Shown piece by piece: positions 8,488-18,426 of a DNA stretch of 64,000 nt (position 1 is its first letter; each line of letters opens with the position of its first letter). The stretch is from Tateyamaria omphalii. GTDB lineage: Bacteria > Pseudomonadota > Alphaproteobacteria > Rhodobacterales > Rhodobacteraceae. The position numbers and the translations under genes were made by a program. The DNA lies in assembly GCF_014651375.1 (NCBI RefSeq), contig NZ_BMWT01000003.1:1-64000 (forward strand), written 5' to 3'. The notes below the pieces were generated by a model. The model had not been told where the DNA came from, did not search any database, and saw only the letters and a program-made list of their open reading frames with translations.

Positions 8488-9741
8488 ATGCGCTTTTCAG
8501 GGCTGAAAGTGTTGACCGAAGGGCTGACCGGGAACAAGGGCTGGGGTCCGCATTGGCGCAGCCCGGAGCCGAAGTCAGAATATGATATTGTGCTCATCGG
8601 CGGCGGCGGCCACGGATTGGCCACTGCTCACTATTTGGCCAAAGTCCATGGATTGACCAACGTTGCGGTGCTGGAAAAAGGGTATCTTGGCGGCGGGAAT
8701 GTTGGTCGGAACACAACCATCGTTCGTGCCAACTATATGCTGCCCGGAAACTCGGAGTTCTACTCCCATTCCCTGAAGCTGTGGGAAGGGTTGGAAGAAG
8801 ACCTGAACTACAATGTCATGCATTCACAGCGGGGTATCATCAATCTCGTACACTCTGACGGTCAGCGGGATGCCTTTGTTCGTCGCGCAAACTCGATGTG
8901 CGGGCAGGGAGATGACGGAGCGATTCTGGACCGAGCGGGCGTAGAAAAGCTGCTGCCTTTCCTCGATTTCGACCAAACCCGTTTTCCGATCTATGGTGGC
9001 CTTTATCACAGGCGTGGGGGCACGGCGCGACATGATGCCGTGGCATGGGGTTTCGCACGTTCGGCCAGTGATCGCGGTGTTGACCTCATCCAACAATGCG
9101 AAGTGACAGGCATCGATGTGGTCAACGGTGTCGTGAAAGGCGTGCAAACAACCAAGGGCCCGATCCGTGCCAAGAAGGTCGGCATGATTGCAGCGGGGCG
9201 CTCCAGCCAGGTCGCTGCCATGGCCGGTCTGCGTCTTCCCATCGAGAGCCACGTCCTACAGGCCTTTGTGACAGAAGGACTGAAACCCTGTCTTGATCAT
9301 GTTGTGACCTTTGGCATGGGCCATTTCTACATCAGCCAGTCGGATAAGGGTGGCCTTGTTTTTGGCGGCGATCTCGACATGTACGCAAGCTATGCCGCCC
9401 GGGGGAATCTGCCGCTTGTCGAGCACGTTGCCGAGGCCGCGATGACCCTGATGCCGGTGATCGGGAAGGCCAAGATGCTCCGCAGTTGGGGCGGCGTTAT
9501 GGACATGTCCCCTGATGGATCCTTCATTATCGACAAGACCGAAATTGAAGGCCTCTTTGTGAACACTGGTTGGTGCTATGGCGGTTTCAAAGCAACGCCT
9601 GCTTCTGGCCATACGTTTGCGCATTTGCTTGCCACAGGAAATCCGCATCCTACCACCGTGCGTCACCGTTTGGATCGTTTTCGCACGGGTCGTGGGCTCA
9701 TGGACGAAGAGGCCACCGGGTCTCAGCACAATCTGCACTAG
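8488..9741 (+). CDS. soxB: Sarcosine oxidase subunit beta
   Basis: The 417-residue flavin subunit of heterotetrameric sarcosine oxidase, which oxidises sarcosine to glycine, with the methyl group going to tetrahydrofolate and H2O2 produced. The FAD dinucleotide motif is GGGGHG (residues 38-43). His182 in RRGGTARHDAVAWG is at the position of the covalent FMN attachment. I chose ATG 8488 because GGAGGT lies 4 bases upstream; a GTG at 8482 overlaps that site. It is the first gene of soxB-soxD-soxA-soxG and probably works with betaine and dimethylglycine demethylation encoded elsewhere. Confidence 0.95.
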   Translation: MRFSGLKVLTEGLTGNKGWGPHWRSPEPKSEYDIVLIGGGGHGLATAHYLAKVHGLTNVAVLEKGYLGGGNVGRNTTIVRANYMLPGNSEFYSHSLKLWEGLEEDLNYNVMHSQRGIINLVHSDGQRDAFVRRANSMCGQGDDGAILDRAGVEKLLPFLDFDQTRFPIYGGLYHRRGGTARHDAVAWGFARSASDRGVDLIQQCEVTGIDVVNGVVKGVQTTKGPIRAKKVGMIAAGRSSQVAAMAGLRLPIESHVLQAFVTEGLKPCLDHVVTFGMGHFYISQSDKGGLVFGGDLDMYASYAARGNLPLVEHVAEAAMTLMPVIGKAKMLRSWGGVMDMSPDGSFIIDKTEIEGLFVNTGWCYGGFKATPASGHTFAHLLATGNPHPTTVRHRLDRFRTGRGLMDEEATGSQHNLH

Positions 9742-9826
9742 GAACGGTTGAGATGATCAGAGCGACTTGCGGCGATTGTTGTGAAAAACGGAAGGTGTGG
9801 ATGTTGCGCCCCTATGGAGAAGCCTG

Positions 9827-10090
9827 ATGCGACTGCACTGTCCGATTTGCGGTGAGCGTGATCGACGCGAGTTTTACTATCAGGGTGCGGCTGTGATGCT
9901 TGAACGTCCTGGTCCCGATGCAGGCGCGGCGGCATGGGATGATTATCTGCATTTGCGTGACAATACCGCCGGGGATCTGGATGAACTGTGGAGCCATGAC
10001 GCAGGTTGCGGCGCGTGGCTGCGCGTGACGCGAAACGTGTCGACACACGAGATCAAGACCGTGGTACTGGCACGGGAGATCAAGCGATGA
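9827..10090 (+). CDS. soxD: Sarcosine oxidase subunit delta
   Basis: An 87-residue zinc-binding small subunit. The zinc ligands expected from the family are visible as Cys5 and Cys8 (CPIC), His57 and Cys61 (SHDAGC). The frame is open from 9797, but ATG 9827 gives the normal N-terminus MRLHCPICGERDRREF. Its stop overlaps the soxA start (ATGA at 10087-10090), so the two are translationally coupled. Confidence 0.95.
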   Translation: MRLHCPICGERDRREFYYQGAAVMLERPGPDAGAAAWDDYLHLRDNTAGDLDELWSHDAGCGAWLRVTRNVSTHEIKTVVLAREIKR

Positions 10091-13020
10091 GGGTTGATGG
10101 CAAAGGACTGATCGACCGGTCGCAACCGGTGACTTTTCGTTTTGACGGTACTGCGTACCGGGGATTTGCGGGCGATACGCTGGCATCCGCCTTGCTGGCG
10201 AATGATGTGCGGCATGTGGCACGGTCGTTCAAGTATCACCGACCGCGCGGCATTCTCACCGCCGGGTCGGAAGAACCTAACGCACTGATGACCATCGGAC
10301 GCGGCGCTTCCGCCGATCCCAATGTGCGGGCAACGGTGCAGGAACTCTTTGAGGGACTTGAGGCGCGTAGCCAGAATTCATGGCCATCGCTGGGGTTTGA
10401 TCTGCTGAGTGTGAATGACCTTGCCGCGCCATTTCTTGGAGCGGGGTTCTACTACAAGACGTTCATGTGGCCGCGGGTGTTCTGGGAAAAAGTCTATGAA
10501 CCTTTTATCCGGCGCGCGGCGGGTTTGGGCGCATTGAGCGGCGAGCAAGACGCCGATCATTATGAAAAGGCCTATGCGTTTTGTGACGTTTTGGTGATCG
10601 GTGCAGGGCCGGCTGGCCTGATGGCGGCATGGACAGCGGCGCAATCAGGCGTTCGTGTTATTCTGGCCGACGAAGACAGCCGAATGGGCGGGCGCCTGAA
10701 CGCGGAAACCTTGGCCATTGATGGAGCATCGGGCGCGGATTGGGCTGCGCGCATGGTGTCGGAACTGGCGGCCATGGACAATGTGCGCCTGATGCCGAGA
10801 ACCACGGTAACGGGTGCGCATGATGGTGGTACATTTGGCGCTCTTGAGCGTGTGTCTCACCATTCGAATGGTGTGCCCAAGGGCGGGGTTAAGGAAACCT
10901 TCTGGCGCATCGTGGCCAAACGGTCCGTGTTGGCGGCAGGGGCGATCGAACGCCATGTTGCATTTCGGAACAACGACCGCCCCGGTGTTATGGCGGCAAG
11001 CGCAGTGCGTGCATATCTAAATCGATTTGGTGTCAGCCCGGGCAAAGCAGTGACAGTTTTTGCCAACAATGACGATGCGCACCGCACTGCCATGGACCTG
11101 CAGGACGCAGGCGTGCACGTCGCGGCGGTCATTGACAGTCGCCGGGATGCTCAGGCCATGGGAGACTATCGGTTGATGTCAAGCGCAATGGTGTCCGATG
11201 GCCATGGGCGACGCGGTCTGGAAGCGATTTCAGTTCGGACCGCTTCGGGTGTTGAGAAAATTGCCACGGATTGTCTGGCAGTTTCGGGGGGATGGAACCC
11301 GACAGTGCACATGACATGTCACATGAACGGACGGCCCACATGGCAGGACGACATAGCCAGTTTCGTCCCGACACCGGGCGCAATTCCGGGCATGGATACA
11401 GCAGGGGCTTGCAACGGAAGTTTTGCGACAGCTGCATGTTTGGCCGAAGGCGCCGCGGCAGCTATGCGCAGCCTCGAAGCGCTTGGCGCGACATCGACCG
11501 AGGTCGCAGTACCTGAAGCTGATGACAGCGCGTACAAGATAGAACCGCTGTGGGCCGTGCCCGGAAACGGCCGTGCGTGGCTGGATTTTCAGAACGATGT
11601 GAGTGTGAAAGACGTCAAACAGGCCGCGCAGGAGAACTTTGCGTCTGTCGAGCACATGAAGCGCTATACAACGCAAGGCATGGCGACGGATCAAGGCAAG
11701 AATTCGAACGTGGCCGCGTTGGCAGTCTTGGCCGATGCAACGGGTCGCGGCATCCCTGAAACGGGCACCACGACATTCAGGCCTCCGTACAGCCCAGTGG
11801 CGCTTGCAGCGCTGGGAGCAGGCGCACAAGGCAAAGGGTTTGCGCCTGAACGTAAAACCACAAGTCACGCCGCCACCGTTGCTGCTGGTGCACCGATGAT
11901 TGAAGCCGGGCTTTGGTATCGTCCGTCGTATTACCCACTGCCTGATGAAACGACATGGAGGCAATCCTGCGATCGCGAGGTTGGGTGGGTACGAAATACT
12001 GTTGGCATCTGCGACGTCAGCACTCTTGGCAAGATTGATATCCAAGGGCCGGACGCAGCGCAACTTCTTGATTTCGTTTACACAAACATGTTCTCGACCT
12101 TGAAGGAAAACCGCGTGCGGTACGGTCTCATGTTGCGCGAAGACGGGTTTGTCATGGATGACGGAACCACTGCGCGGTTGGGGCCCAATCACTATGTCAT
12201 GACCACCACAACCGCGGCGGCCGGCCAAGTGATGCGGCACTTGGAGTTTGTCACGCAGGCGCTGCGCCCCGATTGGGATGTGCGCATCATGTCCGTGACC
12301 GAACAGTGGGCGCAGTTCGCTGTGGCTGGACCGAAAGCGCGCACGCTTTTGAACGGTTTGTTGGATCATTCCATCGATGATGATCAATGGCCCTTTATGT
12401 CTTGTGGAACGGTGGGCGTGCAGGGTGTCGAAGGGCGCCTTTTCCGTATCTCGTTCTCTGGCGAACACGCCTATGAGATCGCGGTGCCATCCCGCTTTGG
12501 TGACAGTCTTTTCCGGTTGCTTGTCGCGCGGGCTGAAGCACTCGGTGGCGGTGCCTACGGTATGGAGGCTTTGAATGTTCTCCGCATTGAAAAAGGATTC
12601 ATTACCCATGCTGAGATTGATGGCCGCGTGACGGCACAAGATATCGGGATGGAGCGTATGCTGTCCAAGAAGAAGGACTTCATAGGTGCCACCATGGCGC
12701 GACGTCCCGGTCTGACTGAAGACGGTCGCGCGCAGCTGGTGGGCCTGAAACCTGCAGGTGCGGTGAAACAGCTGACGGCGGGTGCCCATATCTATTCCGA
12801 TGGCGAAGAACCGATGCACGAACATGATCAAGGCTACGTCACGTCGGTGGGTTTTTCACCAACGCTGGGCCACTACGTCGGATTGGGTTTTGTAAGAGAC
12901 GGGCTGATCCGACATGGTGACGTATTGAACATGGTTGATCATGTGCGCGGTATCCAGACGCGGGTAGAGCTGTGTGATCCGGTGTTCTTTGATCCAGAGG
13001 GAGGGCGGACACGTGGCTGA
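10087..13020 (+). CDS. soxA: Sarcosine oxidase subunit alpha
   Basis: The 977-residue large subunit. Order: an N-terminal ferredoxin-like fold without iron-sulfur cysteines (about residues 1-100), a pyridine-nucleotide/NAD-binding domain (VLVIGAGPAGLMAA near 168), then a C-terminal aminomethyltransferase (GcvT-like) half from about 600 that binds tetrahydrofolate and captures the methylene group. ATG 10087 overlaps the soxD stop as ATGA; the longer open frame from 10006 runs inside soxD and is not used. The length fits the family. A 533-codon frame on the opposite strand is a coding shadow. Confidence 0.95.
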   Translation: MRVDGKGLIDRSQPVTFRFDGTAYRGFAGDTLASALLANDVRHVARSFKYHRPRGILTAGSEEPNALMTIGRGASADPNVRATVQELFEGLEARSQNSWPSLGFDLLSVNDLAAPFLGAGFYYKTFMWPRVFWEKVYEPFIRRAAGLGALSGEQDADHYEKAYAFCDVLVIGAGPAGLMAAWTAAQSGVRVILADEDSRMGGRLNAETLAIDGASGADWAARMVSELAAMDNVRLMPRTTVTGAHDGGTFGALERVSHHSNGVPKGGVKETFWRIVAKRSVLAAGAIERHVAFRNNDRPGVMAASAVRAYLNRFGVSPGKAVTVFANNDDAHRTAMDLQDAGVHVAAVIDSRRDAQAMGDYRLMSSAMVSDGHGRRGLEAISVRTASGVEKIATDCLAVSGGWNPTVHMTCHMNGRPTWQDDIASFVPTPGAIPGMDTAGACNGSFATAACLAEGAAAAMRSLEALGATSTEVAVPEADDSAYKIEPLWAVPGNGRAWLDFQNDVSVKDVKQAAQENFASVEHMKRYTTQGMATDQGKNSNVAALAVLADATGRGIPETGTTTFRPPYSPVALAALGAGAQGKGFAPERKTTSHAATVAAGAPMIEAGLWYRPSYYPLPDETTWRQSCDREVGWVRNTVGICDVSTLGKIDIQGPDAAQLLDFVYTNMFSTLKENRVRYGLMLREDGFVMDDGTTARLGPNHYVMTTTTAAAGQVMRHLEFVTQALRPDWDVRIMSVTEQWAQFAVAGPKARTLLNGLLDHSIDDDQWPFMSCGTVGVQGVEGRLFRISFSGEHAYEIAVPSRFGDSLFRLLVARAEALGGGAYGMEALNVLRIEKGFITHAEIDGRVTAQDIGMERMLSKKKDFIGATMARRPGLTEDGRAQLVGLKPAGAVKQLTAGAHIYSDGEEPMHEHDQGYVTSVGFSPTLGHYVGLGFVRDGLIRHGDVLNMVDHVRGIQTRVELCDPVFFDPEGGRTRG

Positions 13021-13552
13021 ATTGATGGCAAAGACCCCCCTTGACGATATGCCGCCGCGCGGCATTGGGTCCTGCACGCTGGAAGAAATTGACTTGGGTG
13101 CCCTGACATCGATCTCTCCCTATGCGGGGGCTCAGATAGACGCACCGTTCAAGGCGGCGCATGGCATGGCATGGCCTGCACCAAACCGTGCAACTGGTAA
13201 GGCCGGCGCGCGTGCTATCTGGTTTGGGCGAGACGTTAGCCTTTTGGCTGGGCCAAAGCCTGACCCGAAACTTGCAGAATACGCCGCACTGACAGATCAA
13301 TCGGACGCATGGACCGCAGTGGCGCTGTCCGGTGACCGGGTTGAAGATGTCCTGGCCCGCCTTGTACCTCTGGATCTGTCAGTTGCGCAGTTCAAACGCG
13401 GTCACACAGCGCGCAGTCAGATCCAACACATGAATGCCTCGGTTACGCGCATCGGGACGGACAGATTTCTGTTGATGGTTTTCCGCTCTATGGCGGGCAC
13501 GCTCTTGCACGATTTGGAGAGGGCCATGGCAAGCGTCGCGTCACGCGGCTAA
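13013..13552 (+). CDS. soxG: Sarcosine oxidase subunit gamma
   Basis: The 179-residue gamma subunit, related to GcvT-like folate-binding chains, completing the SoxBDAG heterotetramer. I chose GTG 13013 because it overlaps the soxA stop by 8 bases and follows a GGGAGGG ribosome site; ATG 13025 is the alternative but has no such site. Sequence conservation in this subunit is low, so the assignment leans on operon position and on the SRxGxDxFLL-like stretch (TRIGTDRFLLM). Confidence 0.9.
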   Translation: MAELMAKTPLDDMPPRGIGSCTLEEIDLGALTSISPYAGAQIDAPFKAAHGMAWPAPNRATGKAGARAIWFGRDVSLLAGPKPDPKLAEYAALTDQSDAWTAVALSGDRVEDVLARLVPLDLSVAQFKRGHTARSQIQHMNASVTRIGTDRFLLMVFRSMAGTLLHDLERAMASVASRG

Positions 13553-13590
13553 AAACGACCAAATCGATTCCCAAGTGTCTGGAGCTGTCC

Positions 13591-13893
13591 ATGATCCGTT
13601 TTGCCATAGTTGCCGCCATTGCGTTTTCCGCAGTCCCTGCTTTTGCCCAAGACAGCAAAGAGGAAAGCTGTGGATATCAAGCCCAGGTGGTCGGTGCCAT
13701 CCAGCAAGCCCGACTGGACAGGGTCAAGGAGCGAGATGTGCAAAGCCACATTCTGGCGCAGAACCCTGACTGGCCCGCGCAGTACAATAACGCAATCCCT
13801 TTGATCACACCTTGGGTGTACGAACAAAAGCGCCGCGTATTGCGTAACGAAAGCCTGTCGGATGCGTGGAGTGAGTTGTGTCTTCAGCAGTGA
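13591..13893 (+). CDS. Small exported protein of unknown function
   Basis: A 100-residue protein with a typical Sec signal peptide (hydrophobic core, then AFAQD, cleavage after about residue 19). The mature part of about 80 residues carries two cysteines near its ends (SCGYQ and ELCLQQ), likely a disulfide in the periplasm. I recognise no family. It lies in a short gap between soxG and dnaG, with its own start 38 bases after soxG. Confidence 0.6.
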   Translation: MIRFAIVAAIAFSAVPAFAQDSKEESCGYQAQVVGAIQQARLDRVKERDVQSHILAQNPDWPAQYNNAIPLITPWVYEQKRRVLRNESLSDAWSELCLQQ

Positions 13894-13929
13894 CTCGACT
13901 CCTGCGGCCACACCACCAATATTAAGGGC

Positions 13930-15885
13930 ATGAGCCTGCCCCCCGGATTTCTCGATGAATTGCGCACGCGCCTGTCCCTAGGGCAGGTGGTGGGACGTAA
14001 GGTCATGTGGGATGCCCGCAAGTCCAATCAGGGCAAGGGCGACCTGTGGGCGCCGTGCCCGTTTCACCATGAGAAGACGGCCAGTTTTCACGTCGATGAT
14101 CGCAAGGGCTACTACTATTGCTTTGGTTGCCATGCGAAGGGCGACGCAATCAGCTTTGTGCGCGAGACCGAGAATGTTGGCTTTATGGAGGCTGTTGAAA
14201 TTCTTGCGGGTGAGGCAGGTATGCCGATGCCTGAACGCGACCCCCGCGCGCAGGAAAAGGCCGACAAACGCACCCAGCTTGCCGATGTCATGGAAATGGC
14301 CGTCCAGCACTTCCGCCTGCAACTCAAAACCGGCGTGGCTGGTCCGGCGCGTGACTATCTAGAGCGGCGTGGCCTTGATCCGGCAGCGCAAGACAGGTGG
14401 GAGATCGGCTTCGCGCCCGACGCGTGGCAAGGCTTGTGGGACACACTAAAGGGCAAGGAGGTCGAGGATGATCTGATCCTTGATGCTGGCCTTGCCAAAC
14501 CCAGCCAGAAGGGTGGTAAGCCATACGACACCTTCCGGGGGCGCATCATGTTCCCGATCCGCGATGCACGTGGGCGCTGCATCGCCTTTGGTGGGCGGGC
14601 GATGGACCCGAACGACAACGCCAAGTATCTGAACTCTCCCGAGACGGAGCTTTTTGACAAGGGGCGCAGCCTCTACAATCATGGACCGGCACGGACGGCG
14701 GCGGGCAAGGGGCAGCCGCTGATTGTCGCTGAAGGCTACATGGATGTTATCGCGCTTGCGGAGCATGGGTTTGGCGCTTCCGTAGCACCTTTGGGCACAG
14801 CCGTGACCGAGAACCAGCTCGCGATGCTCTGGCGCATTGCAGATGAGCCGATCATTGCGCTGGACGGGGACAAGGCTGGGCTGCGGGCGGCCATGCGCTT
14901 GATCGATCTTGCATTGCCTATGCTGGAGGCAGGTAAATCATTGCGCTTTGCGTTGATGCCGGAAGGGCAGGACCCGGACGACTTACTTAAAGCCCAAGGG
15001 GCCGGTGCTCTGCAGAAACTGCTGGATGGCGCTATACCTATGGTTCAATTGCTCTGGCAACGCGAAACCGAGGGCAAAACCTTTGACAGCCCTGAACGCA
15101 AGGCTGCGCTCGACAAGGTATTACGTGACAAGATCAAGCTGATTCAGGACCCATCGATCCGCCAGCACTATGGGCAGGCGGTCAAGGACATGCGCTGGCA
15201 ACTCTTCCGCCCACAACGCAGTGGCGGCGGACAAAAGCGCAACTGGCAGAAGGGTCGCGGTTGGCAGGCACCGCCTGTTCCAATGCCCAGCACTAAAACT
15301 TCCGCACTAGCGGCAGGTGATGCGCAAGTGACAGACCATCTACGGGAATCGGTGATCCTTGCGGCGCTGATATGTACGCCTGAGGTGGCTGAAGAATTTG
15401 AAACTGGGCTTGAAAGCTTGGCCTGTGATGATCGCGACCATGCCGTATTGCGCGACCTGATCTTACGCCATGGGCATGCTGGTTCTGATGTGTTGCAGGA
15501 AAAGATTTTCAGCGCGCTGGGCCCGGAAGCCCTTGATAACCTGCTCTCTTCACGCCATGTGGCAATTGTCCCATGTATCCGCACACCCGGCGATGCCGAC
15601 ATGGCCCGTATGACCGTGGCCGAAGAACTCGCAAAACTCAGCGCGGTGAAGGGACTGAATGCCGAGATCGCAGATGCGGTGCAGGACCTCGAAGGTGTGG
15701 CTGATGAAGGCGTGACATGGCGCCTCAGCCAAGCGGCTCAAGCCGCAGCTCAGGCCAGCCGTAGCGGGAAAGAAGATGATTCAGAATATGAGACGGGCGA
15801 CAACGGCGCCCGAATCAGCCGCAGTGAGAGGGATGCTTTTGCAGCGCTCATGGATCAGATCAGCTTCTCAAAACGCGGTAACTGA
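13930..15885 (+). CDS. dnaG: DNA primase
   Basis: A 651-residue bacterial primase that makes RNA primers for DNA replication. The N-terminal CHC2 zinc finger has ligands Cys43, His46, Cys64 and Cys67. The catalytic TOPRIM domain is clear (VAEGYMDVIAL near residue 267, ALDGDKAG near 310). The C-terminal part from about 430 is the DnaB-helicase-interacting region, with a low-complexity linker around 440-470. It is followed by rpoD, the common dnaG-rpoD order of the macromolecular synthesis operon, although 128 bases with their own signals separate the two. Confidence 0.95.
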   Translation: MSLPPGFLDELRTRLSLGQVVGRKVMWDARKSNQGKGDLWAPCPFHHEKTASFHVDDRKGYYYCFGCHAKGDAISFVRETENVGFMEAVEILAGEAGMPMPERDPRAQEKADKRTQLADVMEMAVQHFRLQLKTGVAGPARDYLERRGLDPAAQDRWEIGFAPDAWQGLWDTLKGKEVEDDLILDAGLAKPSQKGGKPYDTFRGRIMFPIRDARGRCIAFGGRAMDPNDNAKYLNSPETELFDKGRSLYNHGPARTAAGKGQPLIVAEGYMDVIALAEHGFGASVAPLGTAVTENQLAMLWRIADEPIIALDGDKAGLRAAMRLIDLALPMLEAGKSLRFALMPEGQDPDDLLKAQGAGALQKLLDGAIPMVQLLWQRETEGKTFDSPERKAALDKVLRDKIKLIQDPSIRQHYGQAVKDMRWQLFRPQRSGGGQKRNWQKGRGWQAPPVPMPSTKTSALAAGDAQVTDHLRESVILAALICTPEVAEEFETGLESLACDDRDHAVLRDLILRHGHAGSDVLQEKIFSALGPEALDNLLSSRHVAIVPCIRTPGDADMARMTVAEELAKLSAVKGLNAEIADAVQDLEGVADEGVTWRLSQAAQAAAQASRSGKEDDSEYETGDNGARISRSERDAFAALMDQISFSKRGN

Positions 15886-15933
15886 TGCGATTTGGTCTCA
15901 AAACATAAAGAAAATGCACGTACATGGGTGGCC

Positions 15934-15986
15934 GAATCACCCAAAGCACTAAATGTTTCTGGGAGTGATTCGTGGGGACGAATCAC
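15934..15986 (+). promoter_or_regulatory. Inverted repeat and three GANTC sites upstream of rpoD
   Basis: GAATC at 15934-15938, GATTC at 15967-15971 and GAATC at 15980-15984 are CcrM-type methylation sites within 51 bases. The last two lie in a perfect 8-bp inverted repeat, GTGATTCG (15965-15972) and CGAATCAC (15979-15986), with a 6-base loop, ending 28 bases before the rpoD start. It could be an mRNA hairpin or a methylation-sensitive operator. Confidence 0.5.
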
Positions 15987-16013
15987 CAAGGAGCCCCGGT
16001 AAAGGAGCCCAGT

Positions 16014-17999
16014 ATGGCCGCAAAAGACACGAACGAAGACGCGAAGACCGAAGATCAGGACGGCGCCCACTCGCTGGACATGAGCCAGGCAGCCGTCAAA
16101 AAGATGATCTCCGAAGCCCGCGAGAAGGGCTACATCACCTATGATCAGCTCAATACTGTACTGCCGCCTGATCAGGTCAGCTCTGAGCAGATCGAAGATG
16201 TGATGTCGATGTTGTCCGAGATGGGCATCAACATCATCGAGGACGAAGAGGCCGAAGAGGAAGAGCAGAAAGGCTCGACCGAGGTCACGACCACCGAAGG
16301 CACCCGCGACTTGACGCTGGGCGCGACCGGTCAGGAAAAACTCGATCGCACCGATGACCCCGTGCGCATGTACCTGCGCGAGATGGGTAGCGTTGAACTG
16401 CTGTCCCGCGAAGGCGAGATCGCCATTGCCAAGCGGATCGAAGCCGGTCGCAATACGATGATCGCAGGGCTTTGCGAGAGCCCGCTGACCTTTCAGGCAA
16501 TCACCATCTGGCGCGACGAACTTCTCAGCGAAGAGATTTTGCTGCGCGATGTGATCGACCTCGAAGCCACCTTTGGTAACCAAATGGGCGAAGACGGCGA
16601 AGAGGTTTCCGAACCTGTTGTCGACACCAGTGCCAAGCCCGAGGAAAAGGCGGATGCAGGACCAGAGCTTGATGCCGACGGCAACCCCATCGCCAAAGAC
16701 GACGACGAAGACGAAGACGAACAGGCCAACATGTCGCTTGCCGCGATGGAGGCTGCGCTCAAGCCGCAAGTGCTTGAAGCGTTGGAAGTCATTGCACATG
16801 ATTATTCCTTGTTGTCCGAAATGCAGGACAGCCGGATCTCTGCAACGCTGAACGAAGACGGTTCGTTCAGTAAAGGCGACGAAGAAACCTATCAGAAGCT
16901 GCGGGCCGAGATTGTTCTGCTGGTGAATGAACTGCACCTGCACAACAACCGGATCGAGGCGCTGATTGACCAGCTCTACGGCATTAACCGCCGGATCATG
17001 CAGATCGACAGTTCCATCGTGAAACTGGCTGACCAGGCACGGATCAACCGCAAGGAATTTGTGGACGCTTATCGTGGTCGCGAACTCGATCCGAACTGGC
17101 TGGACGAGATGGGCGAAAAGTCCGGTCGCGGTTGGCAGATGTTCATTGAACGCTCTGCCGAAAAGGTCGAGGAATTGCGTGCTGACATGGCGCAAGTGGG
17201 CCAATATGTTGGCCTCGACATTTCCGAATTCCGCCGCATTGTGCAGCAGGTTCAGAAGGGCGAAAAAGAAGCCCGTCAGGCCAAGAAAGAGATGGTCGAG
17301 GCAAACCTACGCCTCGTGATCTCGATCGCCAAGAAATACACCAATCGCGGCCTGCAGTTCCTTGACCTGATCCAGGAAGGGAACATTGGCCTTATGAAGG
17401 CAGTCGACAAGTTCGAATACCGTCGTGGCTACAAGTTCTCGACCTACGCCACGTGGTGGATTCGGCAGGCGATCACCCGCTCCATCGCGGATCAGGCACG
17501 CACCATTCGTATCCCTGTGCACATGATCGAAACGATCAACAAACTGGTCCGCACTGGCCGCCAGATGCTTCACGAGATCGGGCGCGAACCCACCCCCGAA
17601 GAACTGGCCGAAAAGCTGCAAATGCCGCTTGAGAAGGTTCGCAAAGTGATGAAAATCGCCAAAGAGCCGATTTCGCTTGAGACCCCCATCGGGGACGAGG
17701 AAGACAGTCAGCTTGGCGATTTCATCGAGGACAAGAATGCCGTGCTGCCGCTCGACAGTGCCATTCAGGAAAACCTCAAGGAAACCACCACACGGGTCCT
17801 TGCCTCGCTCACACCGCGCGAAGAACGCGTGCTGCGCATGCGTTTCGGTATTGGCATGAACACCGACCACACCCTCGAAGAGGTGGGGCAACAGTTCAGC
17901 GTGACCCGCGAACGGATCCGTCAGATCGAAGCCAAGGCCCTGCGCAAGCTGAAGCACCCCAGCCGCAGCCGCAAACTGCGCAGCTTCCTCGACCAGTAG
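16014..17999 (+). CDS. rpoD: RNA polymerase primary sigma factor RpoD (sigma-70)
   Basis: A 661-residue housekeeping sigma factor. Order: region 1.1 at the N-terminus, an acidic non-conserved stretch (about residues 205-240), region 2 with the core-binding and -10 recognition helices (about 430-490, [30 protein letters not shown]), region 3, and region 4 with the -35 helix-turn-helix near the C-terminus ([17 protein letters not shown]). ATG 16014 has AAAGGAG at 16001-16007 in front of it; the frame is open slightly further upstream (from 15972) through the inverted repeat. Confidence 0.95.
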   Translation: MAAKDTNEDAKTEDQDGAHSLDMSQAAVKKMISEAREKGYITYDQLNTVLPPDQVSSEQIEDVMSMLSEMGINIIEDEEAEEEEQKGSTEVTTTEGTRDLTLGATGQEKLDRTDDPVRMYLREMGSVELLSREGEIAIAKRIEAGRNTMIAGLCESPLTFQAITIWRDELLSEEILLRDVIDLEATFGNQMGEDGEEVSEPVVDTSAKPEEKADAGPELDADGNPIAKDDDEDEDEQANMSLAAMEAALKPQVLEALEVIAHDYSLLSEMQDSRISATLNEDGSFSKGDEETYQKLRAEIVLLVNELHLHNNRIEALIDQLYGINRRIMQIDSSIVKLADQARINRKEFVDAYRGRELDPNWLDEMGEKSGRGWQMFIERSAEKVEELRADMAQVGQYVGLDISEFRRIVQQVQKGEKEARQAKKEMVEANLRLVISIAKKYTNRGLQFLDLIQEGNIGLMKAVDKFEYRRGYKFSTYATWWIRQAITRSIADQARTIRIPVHMIETINKLVRTGRQMLHEIGREPTPEELAEKLQMPLEKVRKVMKIAKEPISLETPIGDEEDSQLGDFIEDKNAVLPLDSAIQENLKETTTRVLASLTPREERVLRMRFGIGMNTDHTLEEVGQQFSVTRERIRQIEAKALRKLKHPSRSRKLRSFLDQ

Positions 18000-18081
18000 C
18001 GCGTTTTCAAATATCGCGGGCGGTGGCCGCCACGTCACCGCCTGCATCAACTGCCGCGCATTACAAACACGGAGTTGGCCC

Positions 18082-18351
18082 ATGTCCCTTCTCAAAAAAC
18101 TGTTTGGCGGCGGCGCACCAGCGGAGCCGGAAGGCGAAACCTATAACGGCTTTAGCATCATCCCAACGTTGCAAAAAGAATCCGATGGATACCGTATCTC
18201 TGCCCGGATCGAGAAGGAACTGGGCGGAGAAACCAAGATCCACAGCCTGATCCGTGCAGACACCATAGCGTCGCACGAAGACGCGACCAAGGCGACAATC
18301 GCCAAGGCCAAGCAGGTCATCGACGAACAGGGCGAAGCGCTATTTCGCTGA
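18082..18351 (+). CDS. HlyU family protein
   Basis: An 89-residue protein matching the HlyU family, named for a Vibrio regulator of haemolysin but widespread in alphaproteobacteria, where its role is unclear. The characteristic start (MSLLKKLFGGG), the YNGFSIIPTLQKE segment and the C-terminal DEATKAT..KAKQVIDEQG-like stretch are recognisable. It lies 82 bases after rpoD as a separate small unit. The family name does not imply toxin regulation here. Confidence 0.75.
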   Translation: MSLLKKLFGGGAPAEPEGETYNGFSIIPTLQKESDGYRISARIEKELGGETKIHSLIRADTIASHEDATKATIAKAKQVIDEQGEALFR

Positions 18352-18426
18352 ATGCGTATTGCGTCACTTGATCACGGTGCCAACACTTGCCTTTTCCCGT
18401 AGCGTTGGGACGTCAAGGACAGTCCA

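Noticed and set aside
11230-12831. 533-codon open frame on the minus strand
   Set aside because: It lies fully antisense to soxA, has no ribosome site or family resemblance, and is a typical shadow of a GC-rich gene.
15855-17204. 449-codon open frame on the minus strand
   Set aside because: It is antisense to rpoD, whose sigma-70 regions are unmistakable; the antisense translation resembles nothing I know.
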